Assembly: GCF_001787335.1 (NCBI RefSeq)
Contig: NZ_CP014674.1
Coordinates: 876,501 to 940,500, forward strand
DNA from: Kozakia baliensis
GTDB lineage: Bacteria > Pseudomonadota > Alphaproteobacteria > Acetobacterales > Acetobacteraceae
Reading direction: 5' to 3'
DNA length: 64,000 bases
In this document: one piece after another, positions 43,213 to 51,990 of the stretch
Layout: every line of letters begins with the position of its first letter
Numbering within the stretch: the stretch's first letter is position 1
Notes under the pieces: model-generated
The model's database searches: none
Seen by the model: the letters and a program-made list of their open reading frames with translations, nothing else
Told to the model about the DNA's origin: nothing
Position numbers and translations under genes: made by a program

Positions 43213-43860
43213 ATGTTGCAATGCATCGATATCGTTAAAGATTATCCGGCTCACGGTGGTGTTCGGCGCGTTCTCAAAGGAGTGAATTTTCGGCTGGAAC
43301 GTGGCGAAAAGCTCGGCATTTTAGGGAGAAACGGTGCCGGGAAATCTACCTTGATGCGTATCATCGGTGGGGTCGAACCGATGACTGGCGGTCGCATTGA
43401 ACGTGATATGTCCATTTCCTGGCCAATTGCGTTCGGTGGAGCTTTTCAGGGAAGTTTGAGTGGACTCGATAATCTTAGATTTATCTGCCGCATTTACGAT
43501 CTGGATTATAAAACGACGCGAGCATTCGTCGATGATTTCGCGGAGTTAGGACGTCAGCTTGGCGAACCTGTGAAGACATATTCTTCAGGTATGCGTGCGA
43601 GATTGGCCTTTGCTTTATCTATCGTGATCGAATTCGATTGTTACTTGATCGATGAAGTTATCATGGTGGGAGACGCGCGCTTTCATCAGCGTTGTCATGA
43701 TGAGCTTTTCAGTAAGCGTGCGGATCGTGCGCTTATTATTGTTTCGCACAGCATGGATTTTATCCGCGATGTCTGTAATCGCGGCGCATTGCTTCATAAT
43801 GGGCATTTACGCAGCTACGATGACATGAATGAGTCGATAGCAGCGTATGAGGCGCTTTAA
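43213..43860 (+). CDS. kpsT: capsule ABC transporter ATP-binding protein KpsT
   Basis: The 215-residue ATPase of the KpsMT exporter has Walker A GRNGAGKSTL, an unusually spaced Q-loop region (AFGGAFQGSLSGLDNLRF), the signature YSSGMRARLAFAL, Walker B YLIDEVIMVGD and the switch His in IVSHSMDF. The family is the short KpsT/BexA/CtrD type without a C-terminal domain. Normally kpsM, the permease, is adjacent; here none is found on either side. It must pair with a permease encoded elsewhere. Confidence 0.92.
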   Translation: MLQCIDIVKDYPAHGGVRRVLKGVNFRLERGEKLGILGRNGAGKSTLMRIIGGVEPMTGGRIERDMSISWPIAFGGAFQGSLSGLDNLRFICRIYDLDYKTTRAFVDDFAELGRQLGEPVKTYSSGMRARLAFALSIVIEFDCYLIDEVIMVGDARFHQRCHDELFSKRADRALIIVSHSMDFIRDVCNRGALLHNGHLRSYDDMNESIAAYEAL

Positions 43861-43880
43861 TTAGCGCCTCTACTACGTAG
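43849..43880. terminator. hairpin at the kpsT/kpsD convergent junction
   Basis: GAGGCGCT (43849-43856) and AGCGCCTC (43863-43870) are perfect 8-bp arms around TTAATT, overlapping the kpsT stop. The palindrome CTACGTAG and CGTTTTTT follow. It is likely a terminator for kpsT. Confidence 0.72.
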
Positions 43881-43886
43881 CGTTTT

Positions 43887-45101
43887 TTACTTCGCGAACC
43901 ATGCTGCCGTCATGAACGGCTGAATGATTGTGCTGACAAGCTGATTGAATTTGTAAAAGCGATTAACCTTCGCATTGGCAATAAAGAGAACGTCTTTATT
44001 TTTCATCGGAATGCGCTGGGCAAGGAAGTAGCTGTTAGGGTCCATCATATCGAGTTTATAGACGACCGGCACACCCGTCCCAAGCTGAGGCGTCGTAAGC
44101 CCCATAGTACGCGCCGCAGGCACATCTTCGAAGCGGAACAAGAAAACGGCATTTGGATCGGCGCGCTGATCGGCGGGGCCACCTGCGCGCGCCAGAGCTT
44201 CCGCCAATGTCAGATCGGGAGATTTGAAAGGCGTTTCGGTGACGTGCTGACCAGCGCCAAAAAGCGTATAGGTGCGGGGCTGATAAATGACGTGAATACG
44301 ATCGCCTGGTTTAGCGCGGATATCTTGTTCGGGGTGAGATTGCAGCGTGGCGAGATCTGTTCCACCCGAACGGTTGGCACGCAGAAGTTCGACATGTGTA
44401 TCTTCGGGAGGGTAGGTTGCACCGCCGCCGATCGCGATAAGGTCGGAGAGACGTTCCTGCGCGGTTGTTAACAATTCGCGGCCGGGACGTTTCACTTCGC
44501 CCGAAACGATGACTGTATTGCCGATATCTGTAGCAATGCGTACCATGACCTGCGGGTTCTGCGATTTCCCGCGTAAATGTTCTTGAATGGCATTGGCGAG
44601 TATTTGAGGCGTCAATCCTGCTGCGCGTAAGCGCCCGACATAAGGCACGAGGATAGTGCCGTCTTCCTCAACCTGCGTGTTGGGAAGATTGACGTTCGTT
44701 ACGCCTGTGGAGGGGCCAGGAGCGCTTGTTGCCCCCCCGCTGGCACCAGCGGCTCCACCACTCAATGCACCGCTGGCGCTTGAGAACAGACCGCTTCCAA
44801 GCTCGAAAATGGTAATCGCCAGCGTGTCGCCTGCTCCAATTCGATCATTGGTTGCGGGGATGTTTCCGCTCGTATCGATATCAGAGATGAGAGGAGGGTG
44901 TTCTTGAGAGAGAATGCTGACGATTTTGGTGTCGATCGGCAAAATACGGTAATTGAACTGATTGTGCTTCTCGCTATGAAGAACATTAGACTCTGTCGGC
45001 CCGCTATCGGGCATGGCGCTGCAACCGCTGAGGAATGTCGCGCCAGCTAAAGCCAATGCTGCAAATTGAGAGCGCTTGGTCGATGGTAAAGAAGAAATCA
45101 T
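43887..45101 (-). CDS. outer-membrane polysaccharide export lipoprotein (KpsD/Wza/BexD-like)
   Basis: The 404-residue protein has a lipoprotein signal peptide with lipobox FLSGC. The polysaccharide export domain follows (DRIGAGDTLAITIFELGSG, then TNVNLPNTQVEEDGTILVPYVGRLRAAGLTPQILANAIQE). One or two SLBB-like domains follow (NTVIVSGEVKRPGRELL, RTYTLFGAGQHVTETPF). It forms the outer-membrane channel partnering KpsE and KpsT. It is convergent with kpsT rather than in the same operon, and is followed upstream by two glycosyltransferase genes on its strand. Confidence 0.87.
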   Translation of the reverse strand: MISSLPSTKRSQFAALALAGATFLSGCSAMPDSGPTESNVLHSEKHNQFNYRILPIDTKIVSILSQEHPPLISDIDTSGNIPATNDRIGAGDTLAITIFELGSGLFSSASGALSGGAAGASGGATSAPGPSTGVTNVNLPNTQVEEDGTILVPYVGRLRAAGLTPQILANAIQEHLRGKSQNPQVMVRIATDIGNTVIVSGEVKRPGRELLTTAQERLSDLIAIGGGATYPPEDTHVELLRANRSGGTDLATLQSHPEQDIRAKPGDRIHVIYQPRTYTLFGAGQHVTETPFKSPDLTLAEALARAGGPADQRADPNAVFLFRFEDVPAARTMGLTTPQLGTGVPVVYKLDMMDPNSYFLAQRIPMKNKDVLFIANAKVNRFYKFNQLVSTIIQPFMTAAWFAK

Positions 45102-45109
45102 CTTAATTA

Positions 45110-46435
45110 TTAGTCTCTGGCTCGCACGTTACTATTGAGAATATTCCGATACATCTCTGTCAGTCGCTCCTGGTAACGTGCCATGCTGAATTTTTGTGCC
45201 TGCTCAGGACCTGCAAGACGAAGGCGCTCATACAGGTCTTCATCTTTGTCCAAGCGTTCAATTCCAGTCATTATGCTTGCTGTATCATAAGCATCTACTA
45301 CAATTGCAGCGTCATCGACAACTTCTGGGAGAGAACCTTCCGCGCTCGTCAGGACAGGTGTTCCGAAAGCCATCGCTTCCAAGACGGGAAGGCCGAAGCC
45401 TTCCGTTAGCGAAGGGAATAGCATTCCACGTGCGTTTCGGATCAGCGCATGGAGCATGGCCTGGGGCAAATAATCGATGGAAATGATTCGCCCTAAATCC
45501 AATCCTCTTTGAAGAAAACGAAGTTCCTGTTCGTTTTTCCATGCCATAGCCCCGACGAGAACCAATTTGCGGGAGGTATCGGCAGCGAGAAAGCTTTCGA
45601 TCAGCCGACCGATATTCTTTTTTGGCTCAATCGAACCGCAAAAAATATAGTAGCTTTGTGGTTCAAGGGCGAAGGCTCCACGGATTTCTTTTTCCGTTTC
45701 GGCCAATTCTCTCGAAAGCGCTGTCTGGTTAGGTTGAAACGATTGATAGGCATTATATAATTTCTTCTTCGCGCTCGGGAAGAAAGAAAGAATATCCGTG
45801 CGTGCCGCTTCCGAAACCGTGCACAAAGCATCGGCCTGTTTCGTGAGGCATTCTATAAGCTTGTAATGGTAATTTTTATCATCGAGCGTTGTGCTGGGAA
45901 AGCGCAGAGGCACTACATCATGGATTGTATAAATATTGAGTGAATTATTGACGCGAATTGGAAGAGGATACGTCCAATGCATAATGCGTGGCGTATTGGG
46001 TATTGTAATATCGAGGAAGCGCCCCGTCGTTTTGAAATGACCTATCGCCCGGCGGTAGAGGCCGGGGATATTGAGAATGCGATTCGCTGCGGGAAGGCGT
46101 TCGTCAAACCCTCTGCGTTCCACACGGCCCGTTATGGGAATATCGATAGCGGTATGGCCGCGAAAATCTGCAATCGTCGCTTTCCACCAACGGGCGGAAG
46201 GAAACTTCCCACGGCGCCATTTTTCTTCCTGGCCGATACTATCGAAGAAAATAACCTCGCGTAGTTCCGGAGGCATCTCTTTGGAGATGTTCATACCGTA
46301 TAGCACGTCGACCTGAAAGCCGAGTGCTTTGAGAGCGTAGGTCAGTGTGCGCGCATAGGTCGCGATACCGGTTCCGCGGGGAAGGGCTAGATTAAAGCCA
46401 TCCACACAAACGCGGAAATCAGAAGAAGCGGTCAT
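45110..46435 (-). CDS. glycosyltransferase family 4
   Basis: This 441-residue GT-B retaining transferase begins with CVDGFNLALPRGTGIATYARTLTYALKALGFQVDVLYG. The core motifs are PRIMHWTYPLPIRV, YTIHDVVPLRFP, YYIFCGSIEPKKNIGRLIESF and FPSLTEGFGLPVLEAMAFGTPVLTS (EGFGLPVLE). It is similar along its length to the next gene upstream, with the shared MHWTYPLPI and GRL motifs, so the two are probably paralogues. It probably adds a sugar, mannose or rhamnose being typical, to a capsule or related glycan. It lies 8 bp from the export lipoprotein gene. Confidence 0.86.
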   Translation of the reverse strand: MTASSDFRVCVDGFNLALPRGTGIATYARTLTYALKALGFQVDVLYGMNISKEMPPELREVIFFDSIGQEEKWRRGKFPSARWWKATIADFRGHTAIDIPITGRVERRGFDERLPAANRILNIPGLYRRAIGHFKTTGRFLDITIPNTPRIMHWTYPLPIRVNNSLNIYTIHDVVPLRFPSTTLDDKNYHYKLIECLTKQADALCTVSEAARTDILSFFPSAKKKLYNAYQSFQPNQTALSRELAETEKEIRGAFALEPQSYYIFCGSIEPKKNIGRLIESFLAADTSRKLVLVGAMAWKNEQELRFLQRGLDLGRIISIDYLPQAMLHALIRNARGMLFPSLTEGFGLPVLEAMAFGTPVLTSAEGSLPEVVDDAAIVVDAYDTASIMTGIERLDKDEDLYERLRLAGPEQAQKFSMARYQERLTEMYRNILNSNVRARD

Positions 46436-46505
46436 CTATGCGAAATTCCGATCGAAACTGTCATGAGGTCATCTGTCTGAACGTCGCCACAGCAGAGGTC
46501 AACCA

Positions 46506-47672
46506 TCATAATGGCAACTGAAGTAACGATTGTTCGCGATAAAAAGCGGCTAATTTATGCGCGTAAATATCCTTTGCGAACTTTGAACTGTGGCGCAGCC
46601 CTTTCTGGATAAGTTCACTGCAGGCGGTATCATTTTCATCAAGCGTTTTGATGGCTTGTGTCATGGAAGGCAAAGAATATGGATCGACCAGTATCGCCGC
46701 ATCGCCGGCAATTTCTCCAAGCGCGTGGCTTTGGCTTGTCATGACCGAAGTGCCTAATGTCATCGCCTCAAGCACGGGAAGGCCGAACCCTTCAGCCAAA
46801 GATGGGAATAAAACAGCGCGGGCTTTGATGATGGCGCGAATGAGAGAGGCTCTCGGACACCAAGGAATTTGCCGGATAAGTTCTTCTCCTTTGGGATGAG
46901 AAGCAATCGCTGCAAGCTCTTCCGTGGCACGATATCCATGCGCACCTATGAGCGTTAAAGGGCGGGAAGAACCGCTCCGTCCGTGCGCTTCAATCAGACG
47001 CGCGATGTTTTTCCGCTTTTCGATACTTCCGAAATAGAGAAATCCGCCTGGCTCTGTAATATCCGGAGCACATTCGGCTTCTTTTAATAGTGCCGAAGAA
47101 AAATCGACAGTTTGATAGAAATTGAAAACCTTGTCTTCGCTAATGGGAAGCTGTTCTAAGATATCTCTGCGCACGGACTCGCTAACGGTGACGATAGCTT
47201 GAGCTTTCTGGCAACAGGCTTCCAGCAGGTGCCGCATTCTTGTGCCGGAAATATCTGTCAGATTTGGATTGATCAGCGGGATAAGGTCGTGGATGGTCAG
47301 AATATTCCGCGTCCCCGGCCATGTTATAGGCAAAGGGTAGGTCCAATGCATGATGTCGGGACATTGCGAAGCGGAAAGCGTCGATAAACGGCCGGTCTGC
47401 TGAAAACGAACGTGGGCGGTTCTATAAAGATCGTAACATTCGTAGTGCTCTGCACTTGTTCGTTTCACTTTACGTGAAGCTGAGAAAGCGCGGCATTGCC
47501 GTTTGAGACGTTCATCAAGGCGACGCGGTGCTCGATGGCTTTTTTCTCCGTCAGAAAGCCACGTTACCTGGAAACCTGCTTCCTTACTCGCATCCGCTAA
47601 CGCCGTCGCATAGGTGGCCACGCCCGTTCCGCCGGAGCGACCGGTGTTGCGGTTATCGAAGCAAATCTGCAT
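46506..47672 (-). CDS. glycosyltransferase family 4, paralogue of the 45110 gene
   Basis: The 388-residue GT4 protein has the N-terminal CFDNRNTGRSGGTGVATYATALADA, CPDIMHWTYPLPITWPG, LTIHDLIPLINPN, FLYFGSIEKRKNIARLIEAH and FPSLAEGFGLPVLEAMTLGTSVMTS. The same motif order as in the downstream neighbour suggests duplication and divergence. Donor and acceptor are unknown. It is slightly AT-richer than manC. It starts 7 bp after the fatty acid hydroxylase family gene, so the unit runs from the hydroxylase to the export lipoprotein. Confidence 0.86.
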   Translation of the reverse strand: MQICFDNRNTGRSGGTGVATYATALADASKEAGFQVTWLSDGEKSHRAPRRLDERLKRQCRAFSASRKVKRTSAEHYECYDLYRTAHVRFQQTGRLSTLSASQCPDIMHWTYPLPITWPGTRNILTIHDLIPLINPNLTDISGTRMRHLLEACCQKAQAIVTVSESVRRDILEQLPISEDKVFNFYQTVDFSSALLKEAECAPDITEPGGFLYFGSIEKRKNIARLIEAHGRSGSSRPLTLIGAHGYRATEELAAIASHPKGEELIRQIPWCPRASLIRAIIKARAVLFPSLAEGFGLPVLEAMTLGTSVMTSQSHALGEIAGDAAILVDPYSLPSMTQAIKTLDENDTACSELIQKGLRHSSKFAKDIYAHKLAAFYREQSLLQLPL

Positions 47673-47678
47673 GAAAAT

Positions 47679-48263
47679 TTAGCGACGGCGGCGGGGCGCG
47701 CATGTCCGGAAAACCGTATCCCAGAAAATGGCCGTAATCGCGTAGTTTGCTTCAGGGGCGACATAATGGTGTCTCAGATGGTGTTGCTTGAGACGCTGAA
47801 ACAATGTGCTGCTGCCGCTATATTGATGCGTGGCGTAGTGGGTGAGATCGTACATGACGTAACCGATGCCGAAGCCCGTAAACGCCGCTGTGCCAGCAGG
47901 GCCAAAAGCGAGCCATAGTCCACTCCAGATAATGGCTGCCAATGGCAATGTGACGATAAGAGGCATCATGTTCCGTAAATGATCGGCGGGATCGGCATGA
48001 TGATTGCCATGAATAAGGAAAATAAACTGCTTTCCACGCTCGGAATTCAATTTCAGATGGAAGAGAAAGCGATGCGCGGCGTATTCGATCAACGTCCAGA
48101 GCACGATGCCCAGGCAAAGCAGGGATAGGAATCGCGCGGCCGATATGCCGTGGCAGCTCCAGCCGGCAGCAGTTAGAACGATCACCCATACTGGAAGGAA
48201 CCAGTGCATGGGCATGAACGTCAGCCGTTCCAGAACAGAACTGTTAAATAGCCTGACACTCAC
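47679..48263 (-). CDS. fatty acid hydroxylase/sterol desaturase family protein
   Basis: The 194-residue integral membrane protein has the His-rich clusters of the non-haem di-iron superfamily: EYAAHRFLFH, FLIHGNHHADP, YDLTHYATHQ and LKQHHLRHHY. Four membrane segments are visible. It is most like the FA2H-type 2-hydroxylases that act on sphingolipid or lipid acyl chains. It heads an operon of two glycosyltransferases and an export lipoprotein, so it might modify a lipid anchor, but general lipid hydroxylation is equally possible. Acetic acid bacteria do contain 2-hydroxylated fatty acids (known). Confidence 0.84.
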   Translation of the reverse strand: MSVRLFNSSVLERLTFMPMHWFLPVWVIVLTAAGWSCHGISAARFLSLLCLGIVLWTLIEYAAHRFLFHLKLNSERGKQFIFLIHGNHHADPADHLRNMMPLIVTLPLAAIIWSGLWLAFGPAGTAAFTGFGIGYVMYDLTHYATHQYSGSSTLFQRLKQHHLRHHYVAPEANYAITAIFWDTVFRTCAPRRRR

Positions 48264-48374
48264 GCCTATGACGCTCCAATCCTTTTGGCGACCGGGATGA
48301 TCGTTTTGTTAGTTTAGAATAGCGGCGGCAATATGTCGCGCTCTAAGCTCTGCTGTAAAATATTTTATTTCGAA

Positions 48375-48788
48375 TTAACGCTCTAACTGCGCCCGCGCTT
48401 CGCCTTCGGCATACCGGGCCGTATGAAGATTGATATAGGTTTTACCGTCCTGAACGTCTTTCACCTGTTCTGGCGTCAGTTGCAGCGTACCGCGCGATTG
48501 ACCGGTATAAGGCCCATTGACTGGGGCGATCACGCCAGCATCTTCCGTTACGCTCGCCGGGCCATGCAGATGGATTGCATTAACCGGGCCGGATAGATGG
48601 CTATATTTAAAATGATAGGATAGCGTGTTTTTCTTCGTGTCCAGCTTCGCGCTCACTTCGCCTAACGGATGCGAGGTCGCGTTATGCTCGGTAATGAAAT
48701 GGCCGTGCAGCTTAACGATTTCCGCATAAGCGGGGCTTGCAGCGGTAAGCGTAAGAGCCAAAGCGGGAAGGGCAACTCGTGAAAGCAT
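48375..48788 (-). CDS. secreted CHRD domain protein
   Basis: The 137-residue protein has a signal peptide (MLSRVALPALALTLTAASPAYA) and a single CHRD domain: LDTKKNTLSYHFKYSHLSGPVNAIHLHGPASVTEDAG, then TPEQVKDVQDGKTYINLHTARYAEGEARAQL. These domains are found in chordin and many bacterial exported proteins; the function is unknown. The start at 48788 is chosen because GGAGA lies six bases upstream; an ATG at 48794 is closer to it. It is monocistronic, divergent from no gene. Confidence 0.85.
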   Translation of the reverse strand: MLSRVALPALALTLTAASPAYAEIVKLHGHFITEHNATSHPLGEVSAKLDTKKNTLSYHFKYSHLSGPVNAIHLHGPASVTEDAGVIAPVNGPYTGQSRGTLQLTPEQVKDVQDGKTYINLHTARYAEGEARAQLER

Positions 48789-48861
48789 GGGCATTCTCCA
48801 GAATCGGGAAGACTCGATCTTTAGTGCCCAATTGTGCGCCCTCCTACTGAATATTGCGCGA

Positions 48862-49434
48862 TTAACCTTCGAGTTCGGTATCCCAATATAAATAATCCCG
48901 CCAACTTTCATGAAGATAGTTCGGCGGGAAGCTGCGTCCATTTTCTTGTAAGCGTCGGGTGGAAGGTTGCTCGGGCCTTCGCCTGGGAACCATGCCAATC
49001 TCCTTCGGCAGTTTCGATCCCTTCATCAAATTGCAGGGACTGCAAGCCGTTACCACGTTCTCCCAGGTCGTTCGCCCGCCTTTGGCGCGGGGAATAACAT
49101 GATCGAACGTCAATTCGTGGGCAGGCAATCGATCCACGCAATATTGGCAGGTAAAATTATCGCGAAGGAAAACATTGAAGCGTGTAAACGCCGGTTTGCG
49201 CGCCGTGGGAATATAATCCTTCAAGGCGATGACGCTCGGCAAACGCATGGCGCGGCTGGGCGAGTGAACTTCGATCTCTTCATATTCGTTCAGGACGGAG
49301 ACGCGATCTAAAAAGACGGCCTTGACGGCTTCCTGCCAAGACCATAGCGACAGCGGAAAATAGGAGAGCGGACGGAAATCCGCGTTCAAAACAAGGGCCG
49401 GGAAGTGCTGATTGCTGGCAAGCATCGATCGCAT
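48862..49434 (-). CDS. HNH endonuclease
   Basis: The 190-residue protein has an HNH/beta-beta-alpha-metal nuclease domain, with CQYC, the catalytic DHVIPRAKGGRTTWENVVTACSPCNLMKG (His, Asn) and a second CxxC for zinc. The N-terminus ALVLNADFRPLSYFPLSLWSWQEAVKAVFLDRV is the standard lead of a widely conserved chromosomal HNH family. Cellular role unknown; it is not linked to a restriction or phage cluster here. It is divergent from gluQ. Confidence 0.9.
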   Translation of the reverse strand: MRSMLASNQHFPALVLNADFRPLSYFPLSLWSWQEAVKAVFLDRVSVLNEYEEIEVHSPSRAMRLPSVIALKDYIPTARKPAFTRFNVFLRDNFTCQYCVDRLPAHELTFDHVIPRAKGGRTTWENVVTACSPCNLMKGSKLPKEIGMVPRRRPEQPSTRRLQENGRSFPPNYLHESWRDYLYWDTELEG

Positions 49435-49565
49435 CCTCTTGCAAGGACGGCTCTATCGGCGGATGACGATCGTGACGGTGTACGAAGGTCTGTCGATACG
49501 CGCCGTCTGTCTCTCTTTATTGAAGACTATTTCAGGATTCGAGAGCGACAGCAAGCGAAGCTTCT

Positions 49566-50405
49566 ATGACAAGCCATACAACGCGTTTCGCGCCCAGCCC
49601 GACCGGCTATCTCCATCTGGGCCATGTCGTCTCGGCGATGCATGCGCGCGCCCATGCCGGAGTAAGCGGGCGCTTTCTTATCCGCATCGAAGATATCGAC
49701 GCCCAGCGCTGCACGCCGGAACTCAGCACGGCTGTGTTGGACGACCTCGCTTGGCTCGGTTTCGTGTCGGAAGGCCCGATTATCAAGCAATCGGATCATT
49801 TGCCGCGTTATCGTGCTTTATTGGACGGGCTTCGCGCCAAAGGGCTGATCTATCCTTGCGGGTGTACACGAGCTGAAATCGCCGCTCATTCTACGCAGCG
49901 CGCGCCGGATGGGAGCCTTGTCTATCCTGGCACTTGCCGCCACCAGCCAGTTTCCGCCGATCGCGTGCCTGCTTGGCGCTTGGATATGGCACGCGCGCTT
50001 GATGCTATTGGCGGAGAGCCGGGATGGCATGAAGAGGTGCGGGGCCGAATAGTAGGAGATGCCGCCGCATTCGGTGATGTCGTGTTGGGAAGACGCGATA
50101 ACGGCGTTTCCTATCATCTTTGCGTCACGCAAGATGACGCCATGCAAGGGATCGATCTCGTTACCCGCGGGACGGATTTGTTCGAGTCCACCGCCGTGCA
50201 TCGGGTTTTGCAAGAATTGTTAGGCTATCCCGAACCTGCTTATGCGCATCATGCCCTCCTTTTTGGCGCGGACGGCAAGAAGCTTTCCAAACGCGATGGG
50301 GCCGAAGCTGTGCGAAACCTGCGCGAATGTGGGACCATGCCGAAGCAGGTTCTCGCGCTGGCAAGGGCCGCCTTTACTCAGGCGGGTATGTACGCGGATA
50401 GGTAA
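49566..50405 (+). CDS. gluQ: glutamyl-Q tRNA(Asp) synthetase
   Basis: The 279-residue protein is a GluRS catalytic domain without an anticodon-binding domain. It attaches glutamate to queuosine-34 of tRNA-Asp. FAPSPTGYLHLGHVVSA holds the HIGH-like box, CGCTRAEIAAH the zinc ligands and KKLSKRDG the KMSKS box. Its 3' end overlaps the convergent lptM by 32 bp. It lies alone on its strand at one edge of the block separating lysA from argH. Confidence 0.93.
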   Translation: MTSHTTRFAPSPTGYLHLGHVVSAMHARAHAGVSGRFLIRIEDIDAQRCTPELSTAVLDDLAWLGFVSEGPIIKQSDHLPRYRALLDGLRAKGLIYPCGCTRAEIAAHSTQRAPDGSLVYPGTCRHQPVSADRVPAWRLDMARALDAIGGEPGWHEEVRGRIVGDAAAFGDVVLGRRDNGVSYHLCVTQDDAMQGIDLVTRGTDLFESTAVHRVLQELLGYPEPAYAHHALLFGADGKKLSKRDGAEAVRNLRECGTMPKQVLALARAAFTQAGMYADR

Positions 50406-50514
50406 TGGCGCTGCTTGGTCCTGGGGCGTGCGGCTCGCCTTTTTTGCCGCATGCGCTCAAGGCCAAGGCACTTAGAAGCGCCAAGCCGGTGAGGCGAATG
50501 GTTTGCTTATTCAT
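50374..50514 (-). CDS. lptM: LptM-like small lipoprotein
   Basis: This 46-residue lipoprotein has a signal peptide [18 protein letters not shown] with lipobox LSAC, followed by [11 protein letters not shown] and a C-terminal YPRTYPPE. CGKKGxxxxP and the Pro-rich end are those of LptM (YifL), which helps mature the LptD/LptE lipopolysaccharide translocon. The start lies 8 bp within argH. It usually sits between argH and lysA. Confidence 0.87.
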   Translation of the reverse strand: MNKQTIRLTGLALLSALALSACGKKGEPHAPGPSSAITYPRTYPPE

Positions 50515-51931
50515 GAGCGTTATCCAGCCGTTCCAGCCACGCTTGAGCGCAACGATGCACATTTTCCGGCGCGGTGCCGCCTTCACTCGTGCGGGAAGCA
50601 AGAGAAGCCTCCACCGTCAGCACCGCGAACACGCTCGAATCGATTTTCGGCTCGACGCTTTGCATTTCCTCGAGCGACAGATCGGCAAGGTCGCATCCTT
50701 TGGCTTCCGCCATGCCGACCAAACGTCCTGTGACATGATGCGCAGTGCGGAATGGCAGACGCGGTACGTGCACTAACCAATCCGCCAGATCCGTCGCCGT
50801 TGCGAAGGCTGTGCCCGCCAACGCGCGCATACGGGAATTGTTCGCAGTCATATCCTGGATCATGCCATCCATGGCAGCCAGGGAGAGCGTCATGGCCTCG
50901 GTTGCGTCGAATACGGGTTCCTTGTCCTCCTGCGTGTCCTTTGCATAGGCGAGAGGGAGGCCCTTCATGACCATCAACAGGCCCATGAAATCGCCCGTGA
51001 TGCGCCCAACCTTGGCGCGCACCAATTCGGCGGCGTCCGGATTGCGCTTTTGCGGCATGATGGAGGAGCCGGACGTAAAAGCGTCGGACAAGCTGATGAA
51101 GCTGAACGGCGACGAACACCAGATGACGATTTCTTCCGCCAAACGCGAAAGATGCATCGCCAGCAACGAAAGGGCGGAAAGATATTCCAGAGCGAAATCC
51201 CGGTCCGACACCGCATCGAGCGAATTGGCGCAGGGACGATCGAAACCAAGCGCATGCGCGGTGAAACGGCGGTCGATCGGGAAGGAGGTTCCGGCCAGGG
51301 CGGCGGAGCCGAGCGGCGATTCATTCAGGCGCGCACGGGCATCGAGCAACCGCCCGCGATCGCGCGAGAGCATTTCGACATAGGCTAGAAGATGGTGCCC
51401 GAACGTTACGGGCTGCGCTACTTGCAGGTGCGTGAAGCCCGGCATCGGAGAGGCCGCATGTTCCAAAGCGCGGGTTGCGAGCGAATTCATAAGCGCCGTG
51501 ACCTGCGCCACCGTGCCGTCGATTGCATCGCGCACCCAAAGACGAAAATCGGTCGCGACCTGATCGTTGCGCGAGCGCGCCGTGTGAAGGCGCTTGCCCG
51601 CTTCGCCGATACGTTCGGAAAGGCGCGCTTCGATATTCATGTGAATATCTTCGAGCTCCGTCGAAAATTCGAATTTCCCTGTCTCGATCTCCACGGCGAT
51701 TTGATGGAGGCCTTCGCGGATCTGCGTTTCTTCTTCCGCCGTCAGCAATCCGACGCGCGCCAACATCGCAGCGTGAGCGAGGGAGCCGCGAATATCCTGC
51801 CGCCAAAGGCGTTTGTCGAAACCGATCGAGGCATTGATGTCGGCCATGATCGCGGCGGGGCCTGCGGCGAAACGGCCACCCCATTGCGGATTGGCGAGGT
51901 GGGATTTAGTCTCGGTCACTGAATTTTCCAC
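50507..51931 (-). CDS. argH: argininosuccinate lyase
   Basis: The 474-residue enzyme cleaves argininosuccinate to arginine and fumarate. Visible are [30 protein letters not shown], the fumarase superfamily signature [18 protein letters not shown] and [19 protein letters not shown]. The start is a GTG at 51931; a second GTG at 51919 is possible. It is followed by lptM with an 8-bp overlap. On its other side is a divergent N-formylglutamate amidohydrolase. Confidence 0.94.
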   Translation of the reverse strand: MENSVTETKSHLANPQWGGRFAAGPAAIMADINASIGFDKRLWRQDIRGSLAHAAMLARVGLLTAEEETQIREGLHQIAVEIETGKFEFSTELEDIHMNIEARLSERIGEAGKRLHTARSRNDQVATDFRLWVRDAIDGTVAQVTALMNSLATRALEHAASPMPGFTHLQVAQPVTFGHHLLAYVEMLSRDRGRLLDARARLNESPLGSAALAGTSFPIDRRFTAHALGFDRPCANSLDAVSDRDFALEYLSALSLLAMHLSRLAEEIVIWCSSPFSFISLSDAFTSGSSIMPQKRNPDAAELVRAKVGRITGDFMGLLMVMKGLPLAYAKDTQEDKEPVFDATEAMTLSLAAMDGMIQDMTANNSRMRALAGTAFATATDLADWLVHVPRLPFRTAHHVTGRLVGMAEAKGCDLADLSLEEMQSVEPKIDSSVFAVLTVEASLASRTSEGGTAPENVHRCAQAWLERLDNAHE

Positions 51932-51990
51932 GGCGTCAAAGGATGAATTTCCGGCGTCAAACTAATGACCTTGGCCCCGATACGCAATTC

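Noticed and set aside
48862-49434. HNH endonuclease as part of a defence or homing system
   Set aside because: The protein is of a common stand-alone chromosomal type; no methyltransferase, intron or phage genes are adjacent.
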